35,597 nt of DNA from Candidatus Sulfotelmatobacter sp. (GTDB lineage Bacteria; Acidobacteriota; Terriglobia; Terriglobales; Acidobacteriaceae): NCBI GenBank assembly GCA_017883425.1, contig JADGNP010000006.1, positions 1 through 35,597 of the forward strand, written 5' to 3'. Below are positions 8,566-17,897 of this stretch, one piece after another. Positions within the stretch are counted from its first letter, which is position 1, and each line of letters starts with the position of its first letter. Below the pieces are notes generated by a model. That model had not been told where the DNA came from. It saw only the letters and a program-made list of their open reading frames with translations, and made no database searches. A program made the position numbers and the translations under genes.

Positions 8566-9371
8566 GCGGCCACCTCCTCTTGCTTCGAAAGCACAAGTTG
8601 AAACGAAGTCACCACTACCACCAGCAACACCAGCGGCACGAACTTCCAGGGCTCTTCGCCCACCGATACCAGCCCTTCCAATTCCTTCAACAGGCTTCCC
8701 CACGAAGGCATCGGCTCGGCCACACCCAGCCCCAGGATCCCCAGGTTCGCCTCGCTCAGGATGAACGCCGGAATCGAAATCCAGAACTGCGCGTACAGCA
8801 CCGGCTTCAGATTCGGCAGCACATGCACCCAGAACAAGCGCACGCCGCGAATGCCGGAAGCTCTCGCCTGTCGTACAAAGTCCGAATCCCGCAGCGATCC
8901 CGCGGTGGCGCACAAAACCCGCGCCGCGCTTGTCCAACCCAACAGCCCCAACAGCGAAAACGTCACCAGCACCGAAACCAATGGCGACACGTTCAAAGGC
9001 ATCACCGCCCGAACCGTGATCAGCAAAAACAGCCACGGCAGCGACAGAAACAGATCCGTCACCGCCATCGCGCCCCGCGCCCACGCGCCGCCCAGATATC
9101 CGGCCAGCCCGCCCACCAGCGCTGCCATCAGCGTGGACAGCAGAGCCGCAGCCGGCGCCAGCAGCAACGAGATCCGCGTCCCATACAGCACGCGCGCAAA
9201 CCGATCCCGCCCAATGTCGTCGGTCCCCAGCCAGTGCTGCCGCGACGGAGCCGCGCCTGCCGCCTCGCGATACTGCTTCGCATAACCCGCCGGAGCCAGC
9301 CAGTTCGCCGCCAGCGACACGCTGACCACGAGCAGCAAGACCGCACACGCCACCCTGCGCCAGATCGTCAT
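8562..9371 (-). CDS. Peptide ABC transporter permease (DppC type)
   Basis: MTIWRRVACAVLL... with LGTDDIGRDRFARVLYGTRISL, a classic DppC/OppC signature. ATGA overlap with the upstream permease gene. Confidence 0.92.
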   Translation of the reverse strand: MTIWRRVACAVLLLVVSVSLAANWLAPAGYAKQYREAAGAAPSRQHWLGTDDIGRDRFARVLYGTRISLLLAPAAALLSTLMAALVGGLAGYLGGAWARGAMAVTDLFLSLPWLFLLITVRAVMPLNVSPLVSVLVTFSLLGLLGWTSAARVLCATAGSLRDSDFVRQARASGIRGVRLFWVHVLPNLKPVLYAQFWISIPAFILSEANLGILGLGVAEPMPSWGSLLKELEGLVSVGEEPWKFVPLVLLVVVVTSFQLVLSKQEEVAA

Positions 9372-10234
9372 GCTTCCTGGCCTCGAAGCATATGTCCGAT
9401 TACATCGGCCCCGGAATTGGCCAGCAAGGTTACGATCGTCACCAGGATGGTCAAATTCGTCAGCAAGGGCAGATCGCGTGCCAGCGCCGCCTGCCACGCC
9501 AACTGCCCAACTCCCGCCAGCCCGCACAGCGCTTCCACCGGGATGGCTGCTCCCACCGCGATGCTCACCGACACTCCCGCCACCGCCAGCAACTGCGGCC
9601 CGGCAACCGGAACCACGTGCCAGAACAGAATCCGCAACTCACTCAGCCCCTTGGCCCGCGCCGTAATGATGTGGGGCAGGGAATACGCTTTCGCCAGCAG
9701 ATTGCGCGCATAGCGATACACGCGGGGAAATACGATCAGCCCGATCGCCAGCGCTCCCGGCACATTCCACAGCACCGACAACAGAGCCAGCACCGCCGCC
9801 GGAATACAAAGGAACGTTCCGCTAATCGCCGTCGTCAGCGCGTCGTAAGCCGATACCCGCAGCCAGGCCGCGCTGAGCGCCAACGCCATGGCCACGGCCC
9901 AACTCAGCAACAGTCCGATTCCTACCAGCCGCAGCGTCAGCGGAGCCCGCTCCCGCAACAGCACGCTCACCGGTTGACCCAGAGAAATCGACGTTCCCAG
10001 GTCCCCATGGGCCGCACGTTGTAAGGAATGAAAATAGAAACGGAAGATGTTGTGCTGTTCCAGCCGCGCCTGGCGCAAGGCCTGAACACTGGCTGAATTC
10101 AGATGAGGATCCAGCTGCGCTTCATCCACATCAAAGCCGGGCGCCAGCCGCACCAGCGTGGCCGAGAGCAGTCCTCCCAGCAAGACTGTTGCGACGATGG
10201 CGAGTCCATGCCGCGCAATTTTCCGCCCCAGCAT
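9368..10234 (-). CDS. Peptide ABC transporter permease (DppB type)
   Basis: DppB-like N-terminus (GDLGTSISLGQPV), several TM helices, EALCGLAGVGQL near the C-terminus. Confidence 0.9.
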   Translation of the reverse strand: MLGRKIARHGLAIVATVLLGGLLSATLVRLAPGFDVDEAQLDPHLNSASVQALRQARLEQHNIFRFYFHSLQRAAHGDLGTSISLGQPVSVLLRERAPLTLRLVGIGLLLSWAVAMALALSAAWLRVSAYDALTTAISGTFLCIPAAVLALLSVLWNVPGALAIGLIVFPRVYRYARNLLAKAYSLPHIITARAKGLSELRILFWHVVPVAGPQLLAVAGVSVSIAVGAAIPVEALCGLAGVGQLAWQAALARDLPLLTNLTILVTIVTLLANSGADVIGHMLRGQEA

Positions 10235-10247
10235 GGTCCAAGACCTC

Positions 10248-12722
10248 CTATTTCGCGGTGGCTCCGCTGCTCTTCGGGTCCTGCTGGCGCGTGGCAGCGG
10301 CCGCGTGATGGATCTGTTTCATGGAGTACATGCGGCGGTCCGCCTCGGCTAGCAGTCGTTCCACATCGGACCCGTCGTCCGGACAGAATGCCATGCCTAC
10401 GCTCAGCGTGATCACATCCCGTCCGCACACGTGCCGGCCCGATTCGATGGCCGCCTGGTTCAGCCGCTCGGCCTTTTCCTTCGCCGCCTCTGCGGTCATC
10501 CCGGGAGCGGTAATCACAAATTCGTCTCCACCCATGCGCGCCACATAGTCGTATCCGCGGCACACGTCTTTCAAACGAACCGTAAACTCGCGCAGCAGTT
10601 TGTCGCCTTCCAGGTGCCCGAAGGAATCATTGATCGCCTTGAAGCCGTCGATGTCGCACACCAGTACCGCCAGCGACGTTTTCATGCGCCGGCAGCGCGC
10701 CACTTCCTGCGCCAGATGCACAAACAGCGACCGCGCATTCGGCAGGCCGGTCAGATAGTCCGTAGTCGCCGAACTCTCGGCCTGCTGATACTTCAAAGCG
10801 TTTTCCACCGACATGGCGACCTTCGAAGCCACGGCCAGCAAGATTCTCAAATGATCGGGCGTGAAGGCGTCGCGATTCGCCTGATACATAGCCAGCACGC
10901 CAACCACGCCGTTCAGTCCTTCGAGAGGCACGACCAGCGCCGATTGCAGCGTCGTATGCTTTCCGGGGTCGACCACATAGCCCGCTTCCACCTGCGGATT
11001 CCCGTTCACGATGGGCTTGCAGTTCGCCGCCACCCATCCGCACAGTCCTTCGCCTACTCTGATCTTCAACGACGACAGCATGCGGAAGTTCTCGCCGCTG
11101 ATCAGTTCCGGCAGCAGCCAGCCATTCCGGTTCACGAACACGGCAATCGAATCGTAGGGAATCATGCGCCGCAGCCGCATCGACAGCACCGACAATGTCT
11201 CGCTCAAACTCAGAGACACACCCAGATCCTGGCTCAGCTCAAACATCGTCTGCGCCTCTTGCCGTGCGGACGCGATCGATGTCAGGAAGTCCGCGCTATC
11301 GACCGGCCCGTGGGTGGGATCGGTTGGTTCGAATCCCGTTGCCGGCGCCAGCCCTCGCTCCACCTTCACTGTCTTGGAAAGCCCATGGAGACAGGCTGTT
11401 TCCTCCGACATCTGCGCCATCCGCTCCAACTCCACATAACGACTTGCAAGAATCGCGACGACTTGTGGATCGAACCACGTCCCGGCCTTCTCCTGCACTT
11501 TCGCCATCGCCTCGCCCAGGGGCAGCGCGGGCCGGTACTGGCGGTGAGAAGCCAGTGCGTCCAGACAATCCGCTGCGGCCAGGATTCGCGCTCCCATCGG
11601 AATCTCTTGCCCGCTCAATCCCTCCGGATATCCCGTTCCATCCCAGCGCTCGTGATGTGACCGGACAATCGGCGCCACGGGATAGGGAAACGCCACCCGC
11701 TCCAGAATTTCCGCCCCCACCAGTGGATGCACCTTCATCTTCTCGAACTCTTCCGGCGTGAGCTTGCCCGGCTTGTTGATGATTTGTTCCGGCACCGCCA
11801 GTTTCCCGATGTCATGCAACAGGGCTGCCGCCCGCAGCGCCTCGATCTCGCCTTGCGGCAGATTCAACTCGGTGGCCACTGCTACCGCATACGTTCGCAC
11901 GCGCTGCAGATGGGTGTGCGTGGTATGATCCTTGGCCTCGATCGCCAGCGCCAGCGCCTCGATTGTGCGCATGTTGAGCGACGCGATTTGTTCCACGTGC
12001 CGCTTTTCTACCTCGACCCGCTCTTTTTCAGCCTCCAGCCTGCCCAGATACAGCCGGTACGACCGATACACCCAATAGATCAGAGGCAGTACCAGCAGCG
12101 ACGTTTCCCATCCCGCCGACCGGTTCACAATCCCGACGAGTCCTACCGCAGCCGCTCCAACGAGATAATACGGGAACGACCAGAAGTAGCACTCCGACCA
12201 CACCTTGCGGCTCGATTTCCCCTCGGTCAACGCAATTACAACTGAGATCGGCAAAGTGTTGGCGAAGAAGAACACCAGCGCCGCGACCATCAGGAGAATG
12301 GGCTTGTTCGCTCCGAACCTCCCCACCAGCCAGTGATAGCTGAGGTAGGTAAGCGCGCCGGCATTGGCCATCATGCCCACGACGTTGAACAGTACTTTGA
12401 CCGGATCGAGCCGGTTGCGGGCCTGCCACACGCTCTGCACCAGACTCGCCAGGCAGCCAATGAGCAGCGTTTCGGGAAGGCTCAGTTCCAGCACGCCCAG
12501 CAGGATGAACAGGAAATTCACCGACATCGTGCCGTCGATCCCGGGCAGTTGCACCTTCAATCCCGATGCCAGCAGCGCCACCGCCAGATAGCACGCGAAT
12601 CGCATCAGGTCCTGCGACTGCCAATGCAACAAGGCATACCCCAGCACCACCATGCCAAACGACACGGTGATGCCGACGAATGCCTTCGTCTGAATCGACA
12701 ATCCGTCCGTCTCTGCTTTCAT
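10248..12722 (-). CDS. Membrane sensor - HD-GYP - GAF - GGDEF c-di-GMP turnover protein
   Basis: HDIGK and HHERWDGTGYPEGLSG (HD-GYP); GAF region; RGYDYVARMGGDEF (I-site RxxD plus intact GGDEF). Confidence 0.93.
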   Translation of the reverse strand: MKAETDGLSIQTKAFVGITVSFGMVVLGYALLHWQSQDLMRFACYLAVALLASGLKVQLPGIDGTMSVNFLFILLGVLELSLPETLLIGCLASLVQSVWQARNRLDPVKVLFNVVGMMANAGALTYLSYHWLVGRFGANKPILLMVAALVFFFANTLPISVVIALTEGKSSRKVWSECYFWSFPYYLVGAAAVGLVGIVNRSAGWETSLLVLPLIYWVYRSYRLYLGRLEAEKERVEVEKRHVEQIASLNMRTIEALALAIEAKDHTTHTHLQRVRTYAVAVATELNLPQGEIEALRAAALLHDIGKLAVPEQIINKPGKLTPEEFEKMKVHPLVGAEILERVAFPYPVAPIVRSHHERWDGTGYPEGLSGQEIPMGARILAAADCLDALASHRQYRPALPLGEAMAKVQEKAGTWFDPQVVAILASRYVELERMAQMSEETACLHGLSKTVKVERGLAPATGFEPTDPTHGPVDSADFLTSIASARQEAQTMFELSQDLGVSLSLSETLSVLSMRLRRMIPYDSIAVFVNRNGWLLPELISGENFRMLSSLKIRVGEGLCGWVAANCKPIVNGNPQVEAGYVVDPGKHTTLQSALVVPLEGLNGVVGVLAMYQANRDAFTPDHLRILLAVASKVAMSVENALKYQQAESSATTDYLTGLPNARSLFVHLAQEVARCRRMKTSLAVLVCDIDGFKAINDSFGHLEGDKLLREFTVRLKDVCRGYDYVARMGGDEFVITAPGMTAEAAKEKAERLNQAAIESGRHVCGRDVITLSVGMAFCPDDGSDVERLLAEADRRMYSMKQIHHAAAATRQQDPKSSGATAK

Positions 12723-13043
12723 CCACGCCCTGACAACTGCGGCCCTACCTTCGAAGCGCGGTTGTCCCCGATGACGCCCTCGTCATCCTCCCGTGAAGAC
12801 ACAAAGATTTACTGCGCGGGCTCCCTCAGCCCGCGCTCGGCCCTTGTGGAAGACATCTCTCCCAGTTCGAGCCTGTTCGAATCGTATTGCAGGGATTGGG
12901 GGTTCTGAAGCTTACTGAAGTAACCATCCGGAGGTGCCTCTCCCGCAGGAGTGACTTAGGGCGGGTTTGTTTGAGGCGAGCCGTGAGCCGGTAATCTATT
13001 TTGCCGCGGTTCTTCTTTAGAGAGCTTATAATCCGCGCTATCC

Positions 13044-15659
13044 ATGGCGCTAACCAATGGCTTCAAACTGGGTCCTTACGAGATCCTTGCGCCCATTGGG
13101 GCAGGCGGGATGGGCGAAGTGTATCGGGCGCGGGACACGCGCCTCGACCGCACCGTCGCCATCAAGATTCTTCCGCACCATCTCTCCGACGATGTCATGC
13201 GGCGCCAGCGCTTTGAGCGCGAGGCCAAAGTTATTTCCAGCCTCAATCATCCCCACATCTGCACCCTGCACGACGTAGGCCGGCAAGACGGCGTTGATTT
13301 CATTGTCATGGAATACCTGGAAGGCGACTCCCTGGCGGAGCGGTTGGAAAAAGGCCCGCTGCCCGTGGCGCAGGTGCTGCAATACGGAACCCAGATCGCC
13401 AGCGCCCTCGACAAGGCACACCGCAGTGGCGTAACCCATCGGGACCTGAAGCCCGGCAACATCATGCTGACGAAGTCCGGCGCTAAGCTGCTCGATTTCG
13501 GCCTGGCGAAAGCTACGCCGCTGCCCGCCGGCGCGACTCTGACCGATATGACCCCACGAGCCGCGCCGATGACGCAGCAGGGCGCGATTCTCGGAACCGT
13601 CCCCTACATGTCGCCCGAGCAGGTGGACGGGAACGAAGTCGACGGCCGCAGCGACATCTTCTCGTTGGGCGCCGTGTTGTACGAAATGGTCACCGGGGGC
13701 CGCGCGTTTCAGGGCAAGAGCGAGTTCAGTGTGGCCTCGGCCATTCTGCAAAAGGACCCGGAGCCGATCAGCAAGCTGCAACCTCTCACGCCGCCGGCGC
13801 TGGAACGCACCATCGGAGTCTGTCTGGCGAAAGACCCAGACGACCGCTGGCAGTCGGCGGGCGATCTCTGGAAAGAGCTGCGGTGGATTTCGGAAGGCGG
13901 CTCCCAGTCCGGAGCGCAGTCCGGAGTGACGACTGGAGCGCCCGCCGGAGTGCCGATGGTGCGCCCCGCTCGGCGAGCGGTCCGCCCGCGCATCGCATGG
14001 ATCCTCGCCACGGTGTTCGCCGCCGTTGCCGTAGCCGCGCTGCTGTTCGCGTTCCGCGCTGGGCGCGATCCCGCAGCGCTTGCCTTCCGCCAGCTGAACT
14101 TCCGGCGCGAGGCGGTCTTCCAAGCGGCCTTCGCGGCGGACAAACAGACCGTCGTGTACAGCGCCGCGACCTGGGGCAACACGCCCCAGATCTTCACGGT
14201 GCGCCCCGACTATCCCGAGCCCCAACCGCTGGGCCCGCGCGGCATGCACCTGCTCGCCGTCTCTTCACAGGGTGAGCTCGCCGTTCTTGTTGGTGCCCGC
14301 TACGTGTGGTACCGGCTGTTCACCGGCACGCTGGCGCGCATGCCTCTGGGGGGTGGCGCACCGCGCGAGGTTCAGGAGGGCGTGCGGCAGGCCGACTTTT
14401 CGCCGGACGGATCGCAGCTTGCCATCATCCGCGAGGTCGCGGGCAAGGATCGCCTCGAGTACCCCATTGGCCATGTGCTCCGCGAGGTCAGCGGCTACAT
14501 GAGCGATCTGCGTTTTTCCCCTCGCGGAGATCGCATCGCGTACTTCGAACATCCCCGCAAGTGGGATGACCGCGGCGCCGTGAACGTGGTTGACCTCGCC
14601 GGAAACAACAGCCTGCTTTCGGACGGCTACTGGAGCGCGCGTGGGCTCGCCTGGTCGCCTGACGGGGAGGAGATTCTTTTTTCTGCCAGCCTCAGCGGCG
14701 GCAGCTACACGGTCTACGGCGTGACCCTGAGTGGCAAGCGGCGCATCGCCTACCAGGCGCCCGGCGGCCTCACCATCCAGGACGTGGCTCGCGACGGACG
14801 CTGGCTCGCGAACCGCGTCGACTATCGCTATGTGGCGATGATTCATTCTCCCGGCGACACCGACGATCGAGACCTCTCGTGGCTCAATACGTCCCATGTC
14901 CGCGCGCTCTCGCAGGACGGTCAGACGCTTCTGTTCGCCGAGACCGGCCTTGGAACCAACTACGCCGTATGCCTGCGCAAGACCGGCGGCTCGCCCGGGG
15001 GGTCTCCTGTTGTCCGCCTCGGCGAGGGATGGCCCGCCGACCTCTCCGCCGATGGCAAGTGGGCTCTCGCCGTGGTCCAATCCCGTCCGCCCCAGCTCGT
15101 CATCTATCCCACCGGGGCCGGCCAGACCCAGCAGCTCCAACGGGGCGAGATCGAGAATTACGTCAGCGCCCAGTGGTCCCGGGACGGTAAGAGCGTCCTT
15201 ATCTGCGGCAACGAGCCCGGCAAGGGTACGCGCTTCTATGTACAGGAAATCGCTGGAGGCGCCGCGCGCCCGGTGACTCCGGAAGGCACCCGCGATGGTT
15301 GGCTCTCTTCCGACGGGAAGCTCGTTTTGGCGCGCGGAGCGGACGGGAAATACTCCATCTATCCGATCGATGGCGGTGAGCCGCGGCCCGTGCCCGGCCT
15401 CACCGAGGCCGACGTGCTCGCGCAGTGGAGCGCGGACGGCCGGTCCGTGCTGGTCTATCGCCGAGCCGAGATTCCTTGCCGCCTCGAGCGCGTCGATCTG
15501 GCGACCGGACACCGCACACTCTTCAAGGAGTTCGCGCCCGCCGACCGCGCCGGACTCCTGTCCCTGCGAGAGATTTTCGTCACCGATGACCTGCGCTCCT
15601 ACGCCTACACCGGCTACTACCAGGTGTCGAGCCTGTTCGTATCGGAAGGCGGGCACTAG
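13044..15659 (+). CDS. Ser/Thr protein kinase with one TM helix and C-terminal TolB/PD40-like beta-propeller
   Basis: GAGGMGEVYRARD, HRDLKPGNIML, DFGLAKA, then TM segment WILATVFAAVAVAALLFAF and repeated WSPDG/FSPDG/SADGK blades. Confidence 0.94.
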   Translation: MALTNGFKLGPYEILAPIGAGGMGEVYRARDTRLDRTVAIKILPHHLSDDVMRRQRFEREAKVISSLNHPHICTLHDVGRQDGVDFIVMEYLEGDSLAERLEKGPLPVAQVLQYGTQIASALDKAHRSGVTHRDLKPGNIMLTKSGAKLLDFGLAKATPLPAGATLTDMTPRAAPMTQQGAILGTVPYMSPEQVDGNEVDGRSDIFSLGAVLYEMVTGGRAFQGKSEFSVASAILQKDPEPISKLQPLTPPALERTIGVCLAKDPDDRWQSAGDLWKELRWISEGGSQSGAQSGVTTGAPAGVPMVRPARRAVRPRIAWILATVFAAVAVAALLFAFRAGRDPAALAFRQLNFRREAVFQAAFAADKQTVVYSAATWGNTPQIFTVRPDYPEPQPLGPRGMHLLAVSSQGELAVLVGARYVWYRLFTGTLARMPLGGGAPREVQEGVRQADFSPDGSQLAIIREVAGKDRLEYPIGHVLREVSGYMSDLRFSPRGDRIAYFEHPRKWDDRGAVNVVDLAGNNSLLSDGYWSARGLAWSPDGEEILFSASLSGGSYTVYGVTLSGKRRIAYQAPGGLTIQDVARDGRWLANRVDYRYVAMIHSPGDTDDRDLSWLNTSHVRALSQDGQTLLFAETGLGTNYAVCLRKTGGSPGGSPVVRLGEGWPADLSADGKWALAVVQSRPPQLVIYPTGAGQTQQLQRGEIENYVSAQWSRDGKSVLICGNEPGKGTRFYVQEIAGGAARPVTPEGTRDGWLSSDGKLVLARGADGKYSIYPIDGGEPRPVPGLTEADVLAQWSADGRSVLVYRRAEIPCRLERVDLATGHRTLFKEFAPADRAGLLSLREIFVTDDLRSYAYTGYYQVSSLFVSEGGH

Positions 15660-15793
15660 CCACACACCCGGCATCTGTCCAGCCTGCGGTTTGCCCAGAG
15701 CGAAGATTCCAGCAAGCCAGTGTCCCAGACGGAGAAGCCCATTACCTTCGTTACTCCCTTCGTAACACGCTTCTCGGTCGAACCGCCCTGCCT

Positions 15794-17611
15794 GTGTCAC
15801 CATCATCCCAAACGCCCATGCCGACTCCGCACCGCAGTTCGGACCAGCAAGAGCCGCTTACCAGCGCGCGGACCGACGGCGGCGAGAATGCCGCGTCGAC
15901 GCAATCTCCGATGGCCGTTTTCTCCGCCGATCTGCAGGGAGAATTCATCGCCTGTAACTCCGCCTTTACTGCGCTGTTCGGTTATTCGCCCGCGGACGTG
16001 CTCGGCCGCGACTTCTCGGCGCTCTTTGCTCAGAGGGAAGAAACCGACGGCGCGAACCACGATCCTTTGCGTAAAACGATTCTTGCCGCCGCCTCCCTGC
16101 ATGGGGACTATCGCGGCAATTTGTTCGCCCGACCGAAGACCGGCGGCAGTTTTCCGGTACAGTTCTGCGCCACGCTCCTGCGCGAGTCCTCCGGCAGATC
16201 CGTGGCGCTGATCGCTGTCGTCGTGCCGCTGGAGGAAACGAATTCCGCTCCCGCCAAGGCCACGTCCCCAGCGCAGGCGTCAGCCGCGCCCGGCGTGATT
16301 TCCCGAAAGATCGATGACACGCTATTTATCCTTGCCAGCCCCGTCATGCACAAGTTCATGGCCCTGGTCGACCGCGTAGCCGACCACACCGAGACGGTCC
16401 TGATCACCGGCGAGACCGGTACTGGCAAGGAACTTATCGCCCGCACGATTCACCAGTCTTCGCAGCGCCGCAGCCGTCCCTGGGTCGACATCAACTGCGC
16501 CGCGCTTCCCGAGAACCTCGTGGAAAGCGAGCTCTTCGGATACGAGAAAGGGGCCTTCAGCGGCGCCGACACCTCCAAGCCAGGTCTGTTCGAAATGGCC
16601 GACAAGGGCACTCTTTTCCTCGACGAAATTGGCGACCTGCAACTGCAGACTCAAGTGAAACTGCTGCGCGTGCTCGATGGCCAGCCCTTTTACCGTCTCG
16701 GCGGCCACCGCAAGATCAAAGTCGACGTCCGCATTGTTGCCGCCACCAACCAGGATCTGGAAGCCGCAGTCAAGGACGGCCGTTTCCGCCAGGATCTTTT
16801 TCACCGCCTCGGGCAATTCCAGCTCCGCGTTCCTCCTTTGCGGGAGCGCCCCGAGGACATTGTTGCCCTCGCGGAACATTTCCTGCGCCTGAAAGCCCCC
16901 AGCAAGGATTTTTCCTCGCAGGCGATTTCCGCGCTTCTGTCGCATGCCTGGCCGGGCAATATTCGCGAACTGCGCAACCTGGTCGCCAAAATGGCGATGG
17001 AATCTTCCGGCTCCGACATCGACTTCTCCCGGCTCAGCGCCGCGCTCACCGGAGAGCCGGCCGCGCTCCGTCAAACCGCCTCCATGCCCGTCAGCAATCT
17101 CGACAGCATGGAGGAGCAGATGATCATCAAGGCCCTTGAGCGTACTGGCGGACAGCGCACGCTCGCCGCCGAACAACTCGGCATTTCCCGCCGCACCTTG
17201 AGCCGCAAGCTCAAGGAATACAACATCAGCTTCGCTCCCGGGGAAAGCACCGCGTCCCTGGGCTTCATCAGCAACGAGCAGCAGAAATTCTTCCGCGCCC
17301 GGGTGCAGATTGCGGTCACGATCAGGACTTCTCAAGGCGAAGAAATTCGCGTGCAGGGAGTCAACCTGAGCACCGGCGGCATGGGCCTGGACGGCCTGAA
17401 CGAGCCGCTGCGCTTCGCGGGATTGCTCGACGTCAGCTTCGTCCTGCCCGAGAGCGAAATCCTCTTCCAGGCCAAAGCCCGTCTCATGTGGATCGGCGAC
17501 GAAGGCCGGGTCGGCATCCGCTTTGCCGTCATCGAACCCGCCCTCTTCGAGCAGCTCCAGCATTGGACCAACCACAAGATGAAGGAAGAAGGTTGGGAGT
17601 TTCCCGCCTAA
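15794..17611 (+). CDS. Sigma-54-type activator: PAS - AAA+ - Fis HTH - PilZ
   Basis: Walker A GETGTGKE, GAFSGAD, LFLDEIGDLQ, Fis-type HTH LAAEQLGISRRTLSRKLKEY, C-terminal PilZ-like domain with NLSTGGM. GTG start at 15794 or ATG at 15818. Confidence 0.92.
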   Translation: MSPSSQTPMPTPHRSSDQQEPLTSARTDGGENAASTQSPMAVFSADLQGEFIACNSAFTALFGYSPADVLGRDFSALFAQREETDGANHDPLRKTILAAASLHGDYRGNLFARPKTGGSFPVQFCATLLRESSGRSVALIAVVVPLEETNSAPAKATSPAQASAAPGVISRKIDDTLFILASPVMHKFMALVDRVADHTETVLITGETGTGKELIARTIHQSSQRRSRPWVDINCAALPENLVESELFGYEKGAFSGADTSKPGLFEMADKGTLFLDEIGDLQLQTQVKLLRVLDGQPFYRLGGHRKIKVDVRIVAATNQDLEAAVKDGRFRQDLFHRLGQFQLRVPPLRERPEDIVALAEHFLRLKAPSKDFSSQAISALLSHAWPGNIRELRNLVAKMAMESSGSDIDFSRLSAALTGEPAALRQTASMPVSNLDSMEEQMIIKALERTGGQRTLAAEQLGISRRTLSRKLKEYNISFAPGESTASLGFISNEQQKFFRARVQIAVTIRTSQGEEIRVQGVNLSTGGMGLDGLNEPLRFAGLLDVSFVLPESEILFQAKARLMWIGDEGRVGIRFAVIEPALFEQLQHWTNHKMKEEGWEFPA

Positions 17612-17897
17612 CCGGGCCATTCTCGGTTCTCTTCTAGCAAGCCGCCTGGAGTGTGCAAGAATTTTCATCCTTGACGGCGCAAACGCCGGAATCCAGAATG
17701 GTTACAACTCCCCAGTCGTGTTTCCCGGGCTCTGCCTGTGAGACACGAGGAACGATTTCCCCAAAGATCTTGATTGCCGATCGGCGTTGGCGATGACGCT
17801 GTCCGGGAGGTTCAACCAGCCGCTTTCGCATCAGCCACCGACCCCTATCGGCGTCTCGATACGAACACACTTACGTTTTCCATCGCCGAGAGGATTT

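Noticed and set aside
8566-9348. N-terminal extension of the 838-aa ORF around the substrate-binding protein
   Set aside because: Overlaps the well-supported DppC-type gene in another frame; ATG at 8565 with ATGA overlap is the better start.
10431-11660. 409-aa plus-strand ORF
   Set aside because: Shadow of the HD-GYP/GGDEF gene; His/Arg/Gln-rich composition typical of antisense reading.
14265-15806. 513-aa minus-strand ORF
   Set aside because: Antisense shadow of the kinase/propeller gene caused by high GC; no recognisable domain.
16322-17668. 448-aa minus-strand ORF
   Set aside because: Antisense shadow of the AAA+/PilZ activator.
17640-17890. Possible c-di-GMP (GEMM) riboswitch before the Ig-repeat gene
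   Set aside because: A GACGGCGCAAACGCCGG hairpin is present, but the two-helix GEMM core and tetraloop receptor could not be matched by eye. An Infernal scan would decide.
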